Notes: generated by a model from the letters alone, not told the origin. A stretch of 64,000 nucleotides of DNA from CAZNLH01 sp964573995 (GCA_964573995.1 CAZNLH010000002.1:98900-162899), one strand, 5' to 3'; counted from the stretch's first letter, positions 49,820 through 59,257 are shown. Numbers and translations: made by a program.

Positions 49820-50605
49820 ATGCACGGGAACAAGCCTGAACGATCCGGTTTGAAGTTCATAGACCTGGTTCGGATTTTCCTTCGATCGTTTCTTATCCAG
49901 GCGTCTTGGAACTACAAGGGGATGCTGAGCCTTGGTTTTCTATACACGATAATGCCCGGCCTGAATCGCCTGTACAGCGAGAAGGAAGACAGGAGAAAGG
50001 CGGCGGTTCGACACCTTGGTTTTTTCAATACGCATCCCTACCTGGCCTCTTACGCCGCGGGCGCTACCCTTTCACTGGAGGAAGAGGCGATCTCCGATGG
50101 TGGAGGGGATGCATTGGATGATGTGATCCGCATCAAGGGTTCACTGTGCGGTCCACTGGGTTCTCTGGGAGACAACCTGTTCTGGAACCATTGGCGGCCT
50201 GTGTGTGCCGTAATCGGCATCCTGGGGGTGTACCTGTGGGGGGTTATGGGACCTGTTATCTTCCTTGTGTTATATAACATTCCGCATCTCGTGGTGCGAT
50301 CCTGGGGACTGGTGTCAGCATACAAGGACAGGGTAAATTTCATAGATGACCTTTCAGGACCGGTATACAGGTTTGTGCCGGCGTTCAGTGAGCGCATGGG
50401 ATCCTTCTTCATGGGCTGCCTGGTAGTCTTCTTTGTCGGTTATTCCGGCGCTTTCAACCTAAGCATGCGTTTCATCTTTCTTGCAGGGCTGCTGGTCTCT
50501 TTTTTACTCCTCTCGAGGTTCCGGAGGTACCGCATCACCTATGGAGTAATAGCCATTGTCGTATCAGCCGTTTCGTTATCAGGGGTCTCGGCGTGGTTGA
50601 GGTGA
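49820..50605 (+). CDS. PTS mannose/fructose/sorbose-family component IID
   Basis: IID is the second membrane subunit. The N terminus LVRIFLRSFLIQASWNYKGMLSLGFLYTIMP is the family mark, and HPYLASYAAGATLSLEEEA then IKGSLCGPLGSLGDNLFWNHWRPV are further signatures. I prefer the ATG at 49820; GGAG lies nine bases before it. A TTG at 49805 overlaps the end of IIC. The 3' end overlaps the HPr start by 13 bases, so translation is coupled. Confidence 0.93.
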   Translation: MHGNKPERSGLKFIDLVRIFLRSFLIQASWNYKGMLSLGFLYTIMPGLNRLYSEKEDRRKAAVRHLGFFNTHPYLASYAAGATLSLEEEAISDGGGDALDDVIRIKGSLCGPLGSLGDNLFWNHWRPVCAVIGILGVYLWGVMGPVIFLVLYNIPHLVVRSWGLVSAYKDRVNFIDDLSGPVYRFVPAFSERMGSFFMGCLVVFFVGYSGAFNLSMRFIFLAGLLVSFLLLSRFRRYRITYGVIAIVVSAVSLSGVSAWLR

Positions 50606-50859
50606 CAGTGAAGATCAGCAATGAATTGGGCCTTCACGCAAGGCCTGCGGCCCTGCTAGTAAAAAAGGCCGCCAAATACAAGTCCGACATCTTTTTGAAG
50701 AAGGATGACGTGGAAGTCAATGGGAAGAGTATCATGAGCGTGATGATGCTGGCGGTCGAGTCAGGTACGAAGGTGAAGATCCGGGCGGTCGGAGAGGACG
50801 AGAACGAAGCCGTCCAGGACCTGAAGAGACTGATTGAATCGAACTTCGGTGAGGAGTAA
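50593..50859 (+). CDS. ptsH: Phosphocarrier protein HPr
   Basis: HPr carries phosphate from enzyme I to IIA. His15 in GLHARPAALLVKKA is the catalytic phosphate site. Ser46 in NGKSIMSVMMLA is the regulatory site for HPr kinase, and the residues around it match proteins recognised by HprK. At 88 residues it is complete. The GTG start lies inside the end of IID; enzyme I follows after 48 AT-rich bases. Confidence 0.96.
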   Translation: MVEVTVKISNELGLHARPAALLVKKAAKYKSDIFLKKDDVEVNGKSIMSVMMLAVESGTKVKIRAVGEDENEAVQDLKRLIESNFGEE

Positions 50860-50907
50860 TGATAACCTTCAAGTGGGCAATATATTTTCTTAATTATAGG
50901 GAAGACG

Positions 50908-52671
50908 TTGGAGCAAGAAGGTAGAAAAGGAATTACACTGCGCGGTTTTCCGGCATCCCCGGGCATCGTAATAGGGGAGGCCCACGTGATTTCTCCCGTC
51001 GAGCCGGAGGTGATACGGACCCAGATCCTCGACGTCCACGTCGATCATGAGATCAATCGGTTCAAGGAGGCGATCGCCAGGACCAAGGAGCAGATCCTGG
51101 AAATGAAGCAGAGACTGGAGCAGAAATTCGGGGAGGAGGAGGCGAGGATACTCGATTCGCACCTCCTGATCCTCGAAGACGTGCTCGCAGTCGATAAGAC
51201 GATTGAGACTATCCGCGAAGACCTTGTATCGGCGGAGTATGCCTTCTCCACCGTCATCTCCGAGGTGATCAACAGGTTGAGAGGGGTGGAGGATCGATAC
51301 CTGAGGGAGAGGGCAGGGGATATCAAGGATGTGAAAAAGCGGATAATCAACAACCTTCTCGGTTTTGAAGATGACTATGAACTGGAGGACCTGAAGAAGA
51401 GGTGCGTGATAGTAGCCAGCGAACTGTCGCCGTCGATGACGGCCAGGGCGGACCGGCACAGGCTCCTCGGGATAGCCACCGACCTCAGCGGGACTACCTC
51501 TCACGCCGCAATCCTCGCCCAATCATACGAGATACCGGCTGTAGTAGGCCTGGGCAATTCAACCTATCACATCGAGACAGGTGATATGGTTATTGTTGAT
51601 GGTTCGAACGGCGTCGTGGTCGTCAGGCCGACCCAGGGAGAGATCGAGGAATATGAGGGTCGCATTCGAAGGTTCCGCGATTTTGAGGAAGAACTTGCCC
51701 TGTTGAGAGATCTCCCGGCCACCACGATCGACGGCTATAAGATAGCGCTGGCGGCAAATATGGAGTTCCCGGATGAATTGCTGTCCGTGGTATCGCACGG
51801 GGCGGAAGGGATCGGGCTCTTCAGGACCGAATACCTCTTTCTGACCAGGAGGCACCTTCCGACGGAGGAGGAACAATTCGAAATATTCAGAGAGGTCCTC
51901 AAGGGGGTCAAGCCGGGGCCCGCGGTGATCAGGACTTTTGATATAGGAGCGGACAAGCGCACCGACCTGTTCGAGATCCCGGATGAGAAGAACCCCTTCC
52001 TCGGCTGGCGCGGCGTGCGATTGGCACTGGGGAACGAGGAGATCTTCAAGACCCACTTGCGCGCATTGCTGAGGGCTTCCCCTTTCGGGAACCTGCACCT
52101 TATGTTCCCCATGGTCTCCTCGGTGTCCGAACTGAGAAGGCTGTACGGCCTCCTCGAACTGGTAGAGGAGCAACTGCTGGAAGAGGGGCACGAGGTCAAC
52201 CCCAATTACCGAAGAGGGATCATGATAGAGACACCGTCTTCGGTCATTACCGCCGATTTACTGGCCGACGAGGTGGACTTCTTCAGCATCGGCACAAACG
52301 ACCTGATCCAGTATGTACTGGCGGTCGACAGGGGGAACGAACGCGTCGCTCATCTGTACGATCCCTTTCACCCGGCGATCGTGCGTTCGATCCGGGATGT
52401 CGTCAAGGCGGCTCACGATAGGGGCAAGTGGGTGGGTGTGTGCGGCGAGATGGCGGGACAACCGGTGACGGCCCTGCTGTTGATCGGACTGGGAGTGGAC
52501 GAGTTGAGCACGAGCCCGATCATGGTCCCCAAGATCAAGCGCATGATCCGGGACATCACGATCAGCGAGGTCCGGGAGATGGCCTCCGTGGCCTTGGAGG
52601 AGAGGGTGGCCGAAGAGGTCCATTCCATCTACGAACGATTTGTAGTGGAGCGCTTCGGAGACGGTTTTTAA
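50908..52671 (+). CDS. ptsI: PTS enzyme I (phosphoenolpyruvate-protein phosphotransferase) PtsI
   Basis: Enzyme I takes phosphate from phosphoenolpyruvate and gives it to HPr. The N-terminal part starts LRGFPASPGIVIGEAHV. The phosphorylated His199 lies in LSGTTSHAAILAQS. The C-terminal PEP-binding barrel has GIGLFRTEYLFL, FDIGADKRTDLF, GWRGVRLAL and CGEMAGQPVTALLLIGLGVDELS. Length (587) is normal. The TTG start is followed by a plausible start region. It closes a complete PTS relay (IIA, IIB, IIC, IID, HPr, enzyme I). Confidence 0.96.
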   Translation: MEQEGRKGITLRGFPASPGIVIGEAHVISPVEPEVIRTQILDVHVDHEINRFKEAIARTKEQILEMKQRLEQKFGEEEARILDSHLLILEDVLAVDKTIETIREDLVSAEYAFSTVISEVINRLRGVEDRYLRERAGDIKDVKKRIINNLLGFEDDYELEDLKKRCVIVASELSPSMTARADRHRLLGIATDLSGTTSHAAILAQSYEIPAVVGLGNSTYHIETGDMVIVDGSNGVVVVRPTQGEIEEYEGRIRRFRDFEEELALLRDLPATTIDGYKIALAANMEFPDELLSVVSHGAEGIGLFRTEYLFLTRRHLPTEEEQFEIFREVLKGVKPGPAVIRTFDIGADKRTDLFEIPDEKNPFLGWRGVRLALGNEEIFKTHLRALLRASPFGNLHLMFPMVSSVSELRRLYGLLELVEEQLLEEGHEVNPNYRRGIMIETPSSVITADLLADEVDFFSIGTNDLIQYVLAVDRGNERVAHLYDPFHPAIVRSIRDVVKAAHDRGKWVGVCGEMAGQPVTALLLIGLGVDELSTSPIMVPKIKRMIRDITISEVREMASVALEERVAEEVHSIYERFVVERFGDGF

Positions 52672-52736
52672 CGCATGCCTCGAGATCGGACCTTCGTTGG
52701 ATAGATAGAGTCGGGCGATGGATTGAGGTGAACGGT

Positions 52737-53756
52737 ATGAATATGAAGGACATTATCTGCGATCTGCCCGGCCAATTGGAGCGCGCTTGGCTCAAGGCGG
52801 CCTCCCTTGGCGTTCAGGCCTCCGGCAACGGATACGGGGCGATATACATAGGCGGGATGGGTGGGTCGGCGATTGCCGGTGATATCCTTTCAGACTATGC
52901 TGGGAATTCCATGACCGTTCCGATACGGGTCGTCCGGGGCTACACGCTTCCACCTTCGCCGGCCGGCCGGCTACTCTTCCTGGCGTCCAGTTACTCCGGG
53001 AATACCGAAGAGGTCCTCTCCCTGCTCGATCAAGCGGAAGAAGCAGGTGCAGATATCCTGGTGGCAACATCGGGCGGCATCCTGAAGCAACGGGCGGAGG
53101 ACGAGGGTTATCCCTCGATAGATCTGCCCGCGGGCTATCCACCAAGGGGGGCCCTCGGCTATTCATTTGCATCGATCCTCTTCATGCTCAGGCGCTTCTA
53201 TCCCGCGCTCGATGTCGAAGGTGACCTGGGCCGGGTGTCAGACCTGTTGAAGGGCCTTACAACTTCCTATGCATCAGGTGGAGAGGATAGCGAGCCGTAT
53301 CGCCTGGCAAATATCATATTGGGAAGGATACCGGTCATATATGTATCTTCTCATATCGCCTCGGTGGCCGTAAGGTGGAAGTGCCAGTTCTCCGAAAATG
53401 CCAAGGTCCTTGCCTTCGTAGGGGTCCTGCCTGAGATAGACCATAATGAGATCTCCGGCTGGGAGAATTACCCCGGGATACTCAAGGACCTCCACGTGCT
53501 GATACTAAGGGATTCGGGGGAACACCGCCGGGTGGCCGCCAGGATGGAGATCACCGGGGATATGATAAGGCCGTTTTCGGGAGGTGTTACGGCGGTAGAA
53601 TCCATTGGAAAGTCGCTTCTGGAGCGAATATTTTCCTTGATTTACAAGGGGGACTTTGTTAGTTTTTACCTTTCGCATCTTCTTGATACGGATCCGATGA
53701 CCGTGTCCAAGATCGACGAATTGAAGGACCGGCTATTGCGGATTCGAGGGGGGTGA
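52737..53756 (+). CDS. Bifunctional phosphoglucose/phosphomannose isomerase
   Basis: This SIS-fold enzyme, first described in archaea, interconverts glucose-6-P or mannose-6-P with fructose-6-P. The SIS domain shows IYIGGMGGSAIAGDIL and SSYSGNTEEVLSLLDQA. The C-terminal part has the conserved HNEISGWEN, whose His and Glu act in catalysis, and ends near LKDRLLRIR. The ATG at 52737 follows GAGGTG; an open frame further upstream overlaps ptsI. Its position after the PTS fits entry of mannose-6-P or glucose-6-P into glycolysis. Length (339) is normal. Confidence 0.88.
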   Translation: MNMKDIICDLPGQLERAWLKAASLGVQASGNGYGAIYIGGMGGSAIAGDILSDYAGNSMTVPIRVVRGYTLPPSPAGRLLFLASSYSGNTEEVLSLLDQAEEAGADILVATSGGILKQRAEDEGYPSIDLPAGYPPRGALGYSFASILFMLRRFYPALDVEGDLGRVSDLLKGLTTSYASGGEDSEPYRLANIILGRIPVIYVSSHIASVAVRWKCQFSENAKVLAFVGVLPEIDHNEISGWENYPGILKDLHVLILRDSGEHRRVAARMEITGDMIRPFSGGVTAVESIGKSLLERIFSLIYKGDFVSFYLSHLLDTDPMTVSKIDELKDRLLRIRGG

Positions 53757-53795
53757 TGCGCAGTTCCTTCGGTCGGGGAGGCGGAATCCGGTTCC

Positions 53796-54788
53796 ATGAA
53801 GGTGATCATTCCAGTTGCCGGTATAGGGTCTCGTTTGAGGCCTCATACTTTTTCTATGCCCAAGGCCTTGATCCCTGTGGCCGGAAAGCCCATGATCGAG
53901 CACATACTCGATCGATTGAGGGGATTGAAGCCCTCGGAGGTCTCGCTCGTTGTCGGCTTCCTGGGGGATAAGATAGTGGATTATTTAGGGGATGAGAGTT
54001 CTCTTCCCCTTCGTTTTTACTATCAACGCGAGATGTTGGGGCTCGGTCACGCCATCTGGCAGGTTCTCAAGGAGGTAGATGACGGCGATGCCTTGATCGT
54101 ACTGGGCGATTCGATCCTTGATGTCGATTATGATTCCGCCGTGAAGTCGAAAGAGACAGTAATCGGTGTTAGAGAAGTCGATGATCCGAGGCGTTTCGGG
54201 GTGGTGATAGTCCATGACGACGGCTACATTCATCGACTGGTGGAGAAACCGGACGAACCGGTGAGCCGCCTGGCGATCGCAGGCCTCTACTATTTTCCTT
54301 CAGTCCATGGCCTGAGGGAGGCGCTTGGCACACTGATAGAGAAGGACATACGGACGAAGGGGGAATACCAGTTGACCGATGCCCTTCAGATTCTTATAGA
54401 TAAGGGAGAGAATATGCGGCCATTCACGATCGATGGATGGTACGATTGCGGAAAACCGGAGACGCTCCTGGAGACTCAACGACTGCTCCTCGACAAGGAG
54501 GGGGGAACGCACCAGGTGCTCGACGGATCTATCGTTCGACCCCCAGTGGCCATATCTGAACGCGCGGCCATAAGTGGTTCGGTGATCGGTCCCTACGTGA
54601 GCGTGGATGCAGGAGCCACGATCCGCGACTCTGTCATCAGCGATTCCGTGGTATTCCGTGGAGCGGAGGTCGAGGGTTGTCGGCTCAGTGCTTCTTTGAT
54701 CGGGATCGATGCGAAGGTGCAGGATTACAATGGAAGCGTAAACGTCGGACAAAAGGCGGAAGTGTTGCCTTACAGGGATGGGGCATGA
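53796..54788 (+). CDS. Sugar-1-phosphate nucleotidyltransferase with left-handed beta-helix tail
   Basis: The NTP-transferase domain (about residues 1-230) starts VIIPVAGIGSRLRPHTFSMPKALIPVAGKPM, with the GxGxR nucleotide motif and PKA-lysine. Later come VLGDSILDVDYD, the metal site region, and YDCGKPETLLETQ. The C-terminal 90 residues (ISERAAISGSVIGPYVSVDAGATIRDSVI) are hexapeptide repeats. It probably makes dTDP-glucose, UDP-glucose or GDP-mannose; the substrate cannot be fixed by sequence. The isomerase just upstream would feed it hexose phosphates. Confidence 0.85.
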   Translation: MKVIIPVAGIGSRLRPHTFSMPKALIPVAGKPMIEHILDRLRGLKPSEVSLVVGFLGDKIVDYLGDESSLPLRFYYQREMLGLGHAIWQVLKEVDDGDALIVLGDSILDVDYDSAVKSKETVIGVREVDDPRRFGVVIVHDDGYIHRLVEKPDEPVSRLAIAGLYYFPSVHGLREALGTLIEKDIRTKGEYQLTDALQILIDKGENMRPFTIDGWYDCGKPETLLETQRLLLDKEGGTHQVLDGSIVRPPVAISERAAISGSVIGPYVSVDAGATIRDSVISDSVVFRGAEVEGCRLSASLIGIDAKVQDYNGSVNVGQKAEVLPYRDGA

Positions 54789-54861
54789 CACTTGCTGAAA
54801 AAACCACCGAGACCGGAGGGGCCGGCCTTGGTGAACACACTTAAAAGCAGGAGTTCGTTCA

Positions 54862-56010
54862 ATGCGGAATCATCATCTTTTCACCTCGGAATCGGTGACG
54901 GAGGGACATCCGGACAAGATAGCAGATCAGGTATCAGACAGCATTCTCGACGCGATAATGGAGGGCGATCCCTTCGGACGAGTGGCCTGTGAGACCCTGG
55001 TGACGACCGGCTTGGCCTTCGTGGCGGGAGAAATTAGCACCAAGAGTTACGTTGATATACCGCGAGTGGTCAGGAACACGATAAAGGACATCGGTTATGT
55101 GGATGCCTCTTTCGGTTTCGACTTTGAGACCTGTGCCGTTATGACTTCCATTGACGAGCAGTCGCCGGATATCGCCCTTGGAGTGAACGCCAAGGGAGCG
55201 GGCGATCAGGGGATGATGTTCGGCTACGCCACGGATGAGACTCCGGAACTCATGCCCATGCCCATTACGCTTGCGCACAAACTGGTGAGGCGGCTTAGCC
55301 AGGTCAGGAAGGAGGGCGTTATACCCTGGTTGCGCCCTGACGGCAAATCTCAGGTTACGGTCGAATATCTTGAAGGAAGACCTCATCGTGTCACCACAGT
55401 TGTCATCGCCGCACAGCACAGTCCGGATGTAGGCCTGGACAAGATCAGGGAAGAGATCATACGGGAGGTCATCCTCCCCGTCATTCCAAAGGAAATGATC
55501 GATTCTGAGAACGGCGTAAATTATCTCATCAATCCGACCGGTCGATTTGTCATCGGGGGTCCCCAGGGCGATGCCGGGGTGACCGGTAGAAAGATCATCG
55601 TCGATACGTATGGAGGCCTTGGAAGCCACGGGGGAGGCTGCTTTTCGGGGAAGGATCCGACAAAGGTCGACCGCTCCGCCTCTTACGCGGCCCGTTACGT
55701 CGCCAAGAATATCGTGGCTGCGGGCCTGGCGGAAAAGTGCGAGATACAACTTGCCTATGCCATAGGCGTCAAGGAGCCGGTCTCGATCATGGTCGATACA
55801 TTCGGTACGGGGAAGGTAAGAGATGAGGAGTTGGTGGAGGTCATCAGGAAGGTCTTCGACCTCACACCGGCGGGCATCATCGAAGAATTGAAACTTCGCC
55901 GCCCGATATACAAGAGGACGGCGGCTTACGGGCATTTCGGCCGGGATGAAGAGGGGTTCACCTGGGAGGTGACCGATCGTGTGGAAGACATCAAGGGCGC
56001 TGTCAGATAG
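54862..56010 (+). CDS. metK: S-adenosylmethionine synthase MetK
   Basis: MetK makes SAM from methionine and ATP. The first signature is FTSESVTEGHPDKIADQVSDSILDAI. Then come DQGMMFGYATDETPELMPMPI and the glycine-rich signature GGCFSGKDPTKVDRSA. The 382 residues are full length. AGGAG lies before the ATG at 54862. ahcY starts 11 bases downstream, so the enzyme that makes SAM and the one that clears its by-product are co-expressed. I found no SAM riboswitch in the 73-base leader. Confidence 0.97.
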   Translation: MRNHHLFTSESVTEGHPDKIADQVSDSILDAIMEGDPFGRVACETLVTTGLAFVAGEISTKSYVDIPRVVRNTIKDIGYVDASFGFDFETCAVMTSIDEQSPDIALGVNAKGAGDQGMMFGYATDETPELMPMPITLAHKLVRRLSQVRKEGVIPWLRPDGKSQVTVEYLEGRPHRVTTVVIAAQHSPDVGLDKIREEIIREVILPVIPKEMIDSENGVNYLINPTGRFVIGGPQGDAGVTGRKIIVDTYGGLGSHGGGCFSGKDPTKVDRSASYAARYVAKNIVAAGLAEKCEIQLAYAIGVKEPVSIMVDTFGTGKVRDEELVEVIRKVFDLTPAGIIEELKLRRPIYKRTAAYGHFGRDEEGFTWEVTDRVEDIKGAVR

Positions 56011-56021
56011 GGGGTAGAGAC

Positions 56022-57350
56022 TTGAATTTCGATATAAGAGACGAGCAACTATCTGAAAGGGGAAAGTTACGAGTCGAGTGGGCGGCCAACAACATGCCGG
56101 TCCTCAAACTAATCAGGGAGAGGTTCGTGAAAGAGAAGCCGTTGGCCGGGGTGCGCCTATCGGCATGCCTCCACGTGACGACGGAGACGGCCAACCTCAT
56201 GACCACGCTGAAGGCCGGAGGGGCCGAGTGCCTGTTGTGTGCCTCGAACCCGCTCAGCACCCAGGACGATGTCGCGGCCTACCTGGTCAAGGAGCATGAA
56301 ATCCCCGTCTTTGCCGTGAAGGGAGAAGACAATGATACCTATTACGAGCATATAAGAGCCGCCGTTGAAAATCGACCAATGGTCACCATGGACGACGGCG
56401 CCGATCTGGTATCCACGCTCCATTTTCTCGCCCTTGGAAAGATCGATCAACTTCATCCCGTCATCAAGGAGTGGGTCGAGGAGGGACTCGATGAGGGATC
56501 GATCAAGGAACTCCTCTCCGGAGTGGTGGGGAGCACGGAGGAGACCACTACCGGGGTGATACGCCTGAAGGGGATGTCCTCCAAGGGAATACTGCAGTTC
56601 CCCGTCATTGCGGTAAATGACTCTCAGACGAAACACTTATTCGACAATCGTTACGGGACCGGGCAGAGTACCTTAGACGGAATTATGAGGGCCACCAATC
56701 ACCTCTTTGCCGGCTCCACGGTTGTGGTGGCCGGATACGGCTGGTGTGGAAGGGGGGTCGCGATGCGGGCGAGGGGAATGGGGGCCATCGTTATCATCGC
56801 CGAGGTCGACCCGCTGAAGGCGCTCGAGGCGACAATGGACGGATACCAGGTGATGCCGATGGCCTCCGCCGCGATGGTTGCGGATGTCTTCGTGACGCTG
56901 ACGGGAGACATCCGGATCATCCGCGATGAACACTTCATGGTGATGAAGGACGGCGCGATCGTCTGCAATTCTGGGCACTTCAACGTCGAGATCGATGTCG
57001 AGGCACTGGAGAGGTTGAGCGTCAAGCGGAGGGCAGTCCGGGACTTCGTGGAGGAATTTACTCTCGAGGACGGCAGGCGGATATATCTCCTCGGTGAAGG
57101 ACGCTTGATCAACCTGACCGCCGCAGAGGGGCACCCGGCGCTCGTCATGGACATGAGTTTTGCGAATCAGGCCCTTGGCGCGGAATATCTGGTCAAGAAT
57201 GGGGGCGGACTCAGCCGTGAAGTCCACCGCCTTCCAAGAGATATCGACATGGAAGTGGCCCGGCTCAAGTTGAAGTCGATGGGCATTGAACTGGATGAGT
57301 TGACCCCGGAACAGGAATCATATCTTTCTTCCTGGGAAATCGGGACGTAA
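56022..57350 (+). CDS. ahcY: Adenosylhomocysteinase AhcY
   Basis: AhcY splits S-adenosylhomocysteine into adenosine and homocysteine, relieving inhibition of methyltransferases. Key motifs are LSACLHVTTETANLMTTLKAGGAE, the substrate loop DDGADL, and GSTEETTTGVIRL. The NAD-binding segment is VVAGYGWCGRGVAMRARGMGA, and the catalytic region NSQTKHLFDNRYGTGQS-like sequence is present. At 442 residues it is of the shorter bacterial/archaeal type. The start is TTG at 56022, directly behind metK. Confidence 0.96.
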   Translation: MNFDIRDEQLSERGKLRVEWAANNMPVLKLIRERFVKEKPLAGVRLSACLHVTTETANLMTTLKAGGAECLLCASNPLSTQDDVAAYLVKEHEIPVFAVKGEDNDTYYEHIRAAVENRPMVTMDDGADLVSTLHFLALGKIDQLHPVIKEWVEEGLDEGSIKELLSGVVGSTEETTTGVIRLKGMSSKGILQFPVIAVNDSQTKHLFDNRYGTGQSTLDGIMRATNHLFAGSTVVVAGYGWCGRGVAMRARGMGAIVIIAEVDPLKALEATMDGYQVMPMASAAMVADVFVTLTGDIRIIRDEHFMVMKDGAIVCNSGHFNVEIDVEALERLSVKRRAVRDFVEEFTLEDGRRIYLLGEGRLINLTAAEGHPALVMDMSFANQALGAEYLVKNGGGLSREVHRLPRDIDMEVARLKLKSMGIELDELTPEQESYLSSWEIGT

Positions 57351-57358
57351 TCGCGGGT

Positions 57359-57862
57359 GTGAAGATGACACAGTGGAATGAGAACATGATCGAAGTCAAC
57401 GTATCTGGATTGGGGATCGATGGGTCGAGTAACTCGCCCGTCGTGATTTTGAAGGAGAAGGATGGAAAACGGGTCCTTCCGATCTGGATCGGACACAACG
57501 AGGCCAGCGCGATCGCAATGGAACTCGCCGGTATCAAGTTCAAGAGGCCCCTGACGCACGACCTGCTGAAATCCTTCCTGGTCGCATTCAAGGCGAACCT
57601 CATCCGAGTGGTTATAGGGGACTTGAAAGACAACACGTATTACGCCTCTCTCTTTCTAAAACGGGGCAATGATACGATATCAATCGATGCGAGACCGAGC
57701 GATTCAATTGCACTTGCCCTTCGTGTCAAGGCACCCATCTTCACGAACATCGAACTCCTGACGGATATTCCGATCAACGTCTCGGAGGAATACAATCCGG
57801 AACGCCTGAGGGAACGGTTGAAGGACATGAATCCGGAAGATTTCGGGAAATTCAGCCTCTGA
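57359..57862 (+). CDS. Bifunctional nuclease (BFN, DUF151) family protein
   Basis: The BFN domain (about residues 10-145) shows PVVILKEKDGKRVLPIWIGHNEASAIAMELAG. Then come RPLTHDLLKSFLVAF, YYASLFLKR and DARPSDSIALALRVKAPIF, which are the family's signature stretches. Some plant and bacterial members have been reported to cut both DNA and RNA; most bacterial ones are untested. The C-terminal helix is charged. Start is GTG at 57359 (or ATG at 57365), nine bases after ahcY, so it is probably in the metK operon. Confidence 0.93.
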   Translation: MKMTQWNENMIEVNVSGLGIDGSSNSPVVILKEKDGKRVLPIWIGHNEASAIAMELAGIKFKRPLTHDLLKSFLVAFKANLIRVVIGDLKDNTYYASLFLKRGNDTISIDARPSDSIALALRVKAPIFTNIELLTDIPINVSEEYNPERLRERLKDMNPEDFGKFSL

Positions 57863-58164
57863 GGCAGGTTCCTCTTGCTTCCCTTCGTCGAGCTGTTTGG
57901 TGTCATCGTCAAAGGGCACGCCTCCGATAGCCTTATCAGGCCCCTACAGATAGGACATTGTATCTCCACCTTGCCTCGTAAGGCACCCGGGTAGTTGATA
58001 CCGGGTCCTGCCGATACTTCGGGCGGTAATCCATTGACACTCATGCCGGATCGACTCTCAATCCAGATCCGCTGATAGATGGCATGGCCCTTGCCTATCG
58101 AGGTCTCGACGGTAGTTGATAGTGAAGCGCTTTTCAAACTAAAAACGGTTCAAGGAGGTATGAG
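57863..58164. other. 302-base gap with a few hairpins and a doubtful minus-strand zinc-ribbon trace
   Basis: No gene is supported. On the minus strand, 57865-57975 holds protein-like pieces in two frames (VEIQCPICRGLIRLSEACP and FDDDTKQLDEGKQEEP) that would need a one-base shift to join. On the plus strand a hairpin CTATC/GATAG (about 58095-58122) precedes weak promoter-like hexamers TTGATA and TAAAAA, then AAGGAGG for the gene at 58165. Confidence 0.35.
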
Positions 58165-59154
58165 ATGGATTGTCGTCCTCTCGAGAGACGTCCGGAATCC
58201 TCCTCGACCCTTTCTCCCCGCGTCGCAGTTCGATGGGTGTTGCCCATCGTTTCGTGGTTGTTCCTGCTCGGCCTCGAGTCGCCCCTGTTGTGGGGGATCA
58301 GCCAGGATGCCCCCGGGCCCATTTTAGTTATCAACGAGATAATGAAAGATCCCTCTTCGGTCACCGATTCACACGGGGAGTATGTAGAAATCTACAACCC
58401 GGATTCTTCTGCCGTCGACCTGAACGGCTGGGCGATCATGGACCTCGGAAGCGACTATCACGTCATCGGGGGCCCCGGGCCGTTGATCGTCGAGCCTCAT
58501 TCCTTTTTCGTCCTGGCGAGGGATTCATCGATCGCAGAGAACGGCGGCTTTTCTGCGGATTATCAATACGACTCCTTCACGCTGTCGAATGGATCGGACG
58601 AGGTCATACTCCTGGATCCTATTGGCGAGGTTGTTGACAGTGTCGGTTATGATTCCTCGAACTTCCCCGATGATCCGGGGTGCTCAATGGAACTGAGAAA
58701 CCCTGGCTTCAACAACGTACACGGTTACAACTGGGTGGGTGCCGATACATCTTTCGGGATGGGCGACCTTGGGACTCCCGGCCGGGTGAACAGCGGCTGG
58801 GAGGAATACAAGGACATGACGCTCGACGTGGCGGTGGACTCGATCGGGGTTCGGGCAGGCGAATCGTCTGAACTGGAATTCTACGTGACCGCCCAGTCCG
58901 TGGTGCCGGTCAATGGGTACCTGCTGGCTGACCTGTGGCTGCCGGGAGGCGATCAGTTCGGCAACAATCCCGTTTACGGGCCGGCATCCCTCTTCTTCGA
59001 TGCAGGTGATAGGCTGGTAAAGGTGCTCAAGATCGACGTGCCTTATGGTGCGGATACCGGTAATTATTTACTGCAGGGCCATCTCCTGGACAGCGCCGGC
59101 CTGGAGATTGATTCAGAGGAGGTCACGATAAATGTCTACACTGCCGCGGAGTAG
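58165..59154 (+). CDS. Secreted lamin-tail-domain protein
   Basis: After a signal segment (about residues 22-48) the protein has a lamin-tail domain at about 55-165. It reads PILVINEIMKDPSSVTDSHGEYVEIYNPDSSAVDLNGWAIMDLGS, then FFVLARDSS and the closing GDLGTPGRVNSGW. A second all-beta domain (about 215-329) contains SELEFYVTAQSVVPVNGYLLADLWLPGG and resembles an Ig or CARDB-like fold. There is no sorting tail. AAGGAGG precedes the ATG. It is the last gene before a strong terminator. Its domain choice matches the longer protein at 12393, so the organism uses this module more than once. Confidence 0.82.
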   Translation: MDCRPLERRPESSSTLSPRVAVRWVLPIVSWLFLLGLESPLLWGISQDAPGPILVINEIMKDPSSVTDSHGEYVEIYNPDSSAVDLNGWAIMDLGSDYHVIGGPGPLIVEPHSFFVLARDSSIAENGGFSADYQYDSFTLSNGSDEVILLDPIGEVVDSVGYDSSNFPDDPGCSMELRNPGFNNVHGYNWVGADTSFGMGDLGTPGRVNSGWEEYKDMTLDVAVDSIGVRAGESSELEFYVTAQSVVPVNGYLLADLWLPGGDQFGNNPVYGPASLFFDAGDRLVKVLKIDVPYGADTGNYLLQGHLLDSAGLEIDSEEVTINVYTAAE

Positions 59155-59257
59155 GAAGGTCGAGGATCTTGCCCGCTCCGCCCCATCGCGCCTTACCTGC
59201 GGGAAGGTCCATGACGAAGGAAAATGCAAGGTTATGAGGGGGAGTAGGGAGAAGGTA

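Noticed and set aside
54789..54861. SAM riboswitch before metK
   Set aside because: The gap is only 73 bases and shows no conserved SAM riboswitch core.
54934..55935. A 333-residue open frame on the minus strand
   Set aside because: Antisense to metK, which carries every family signature.
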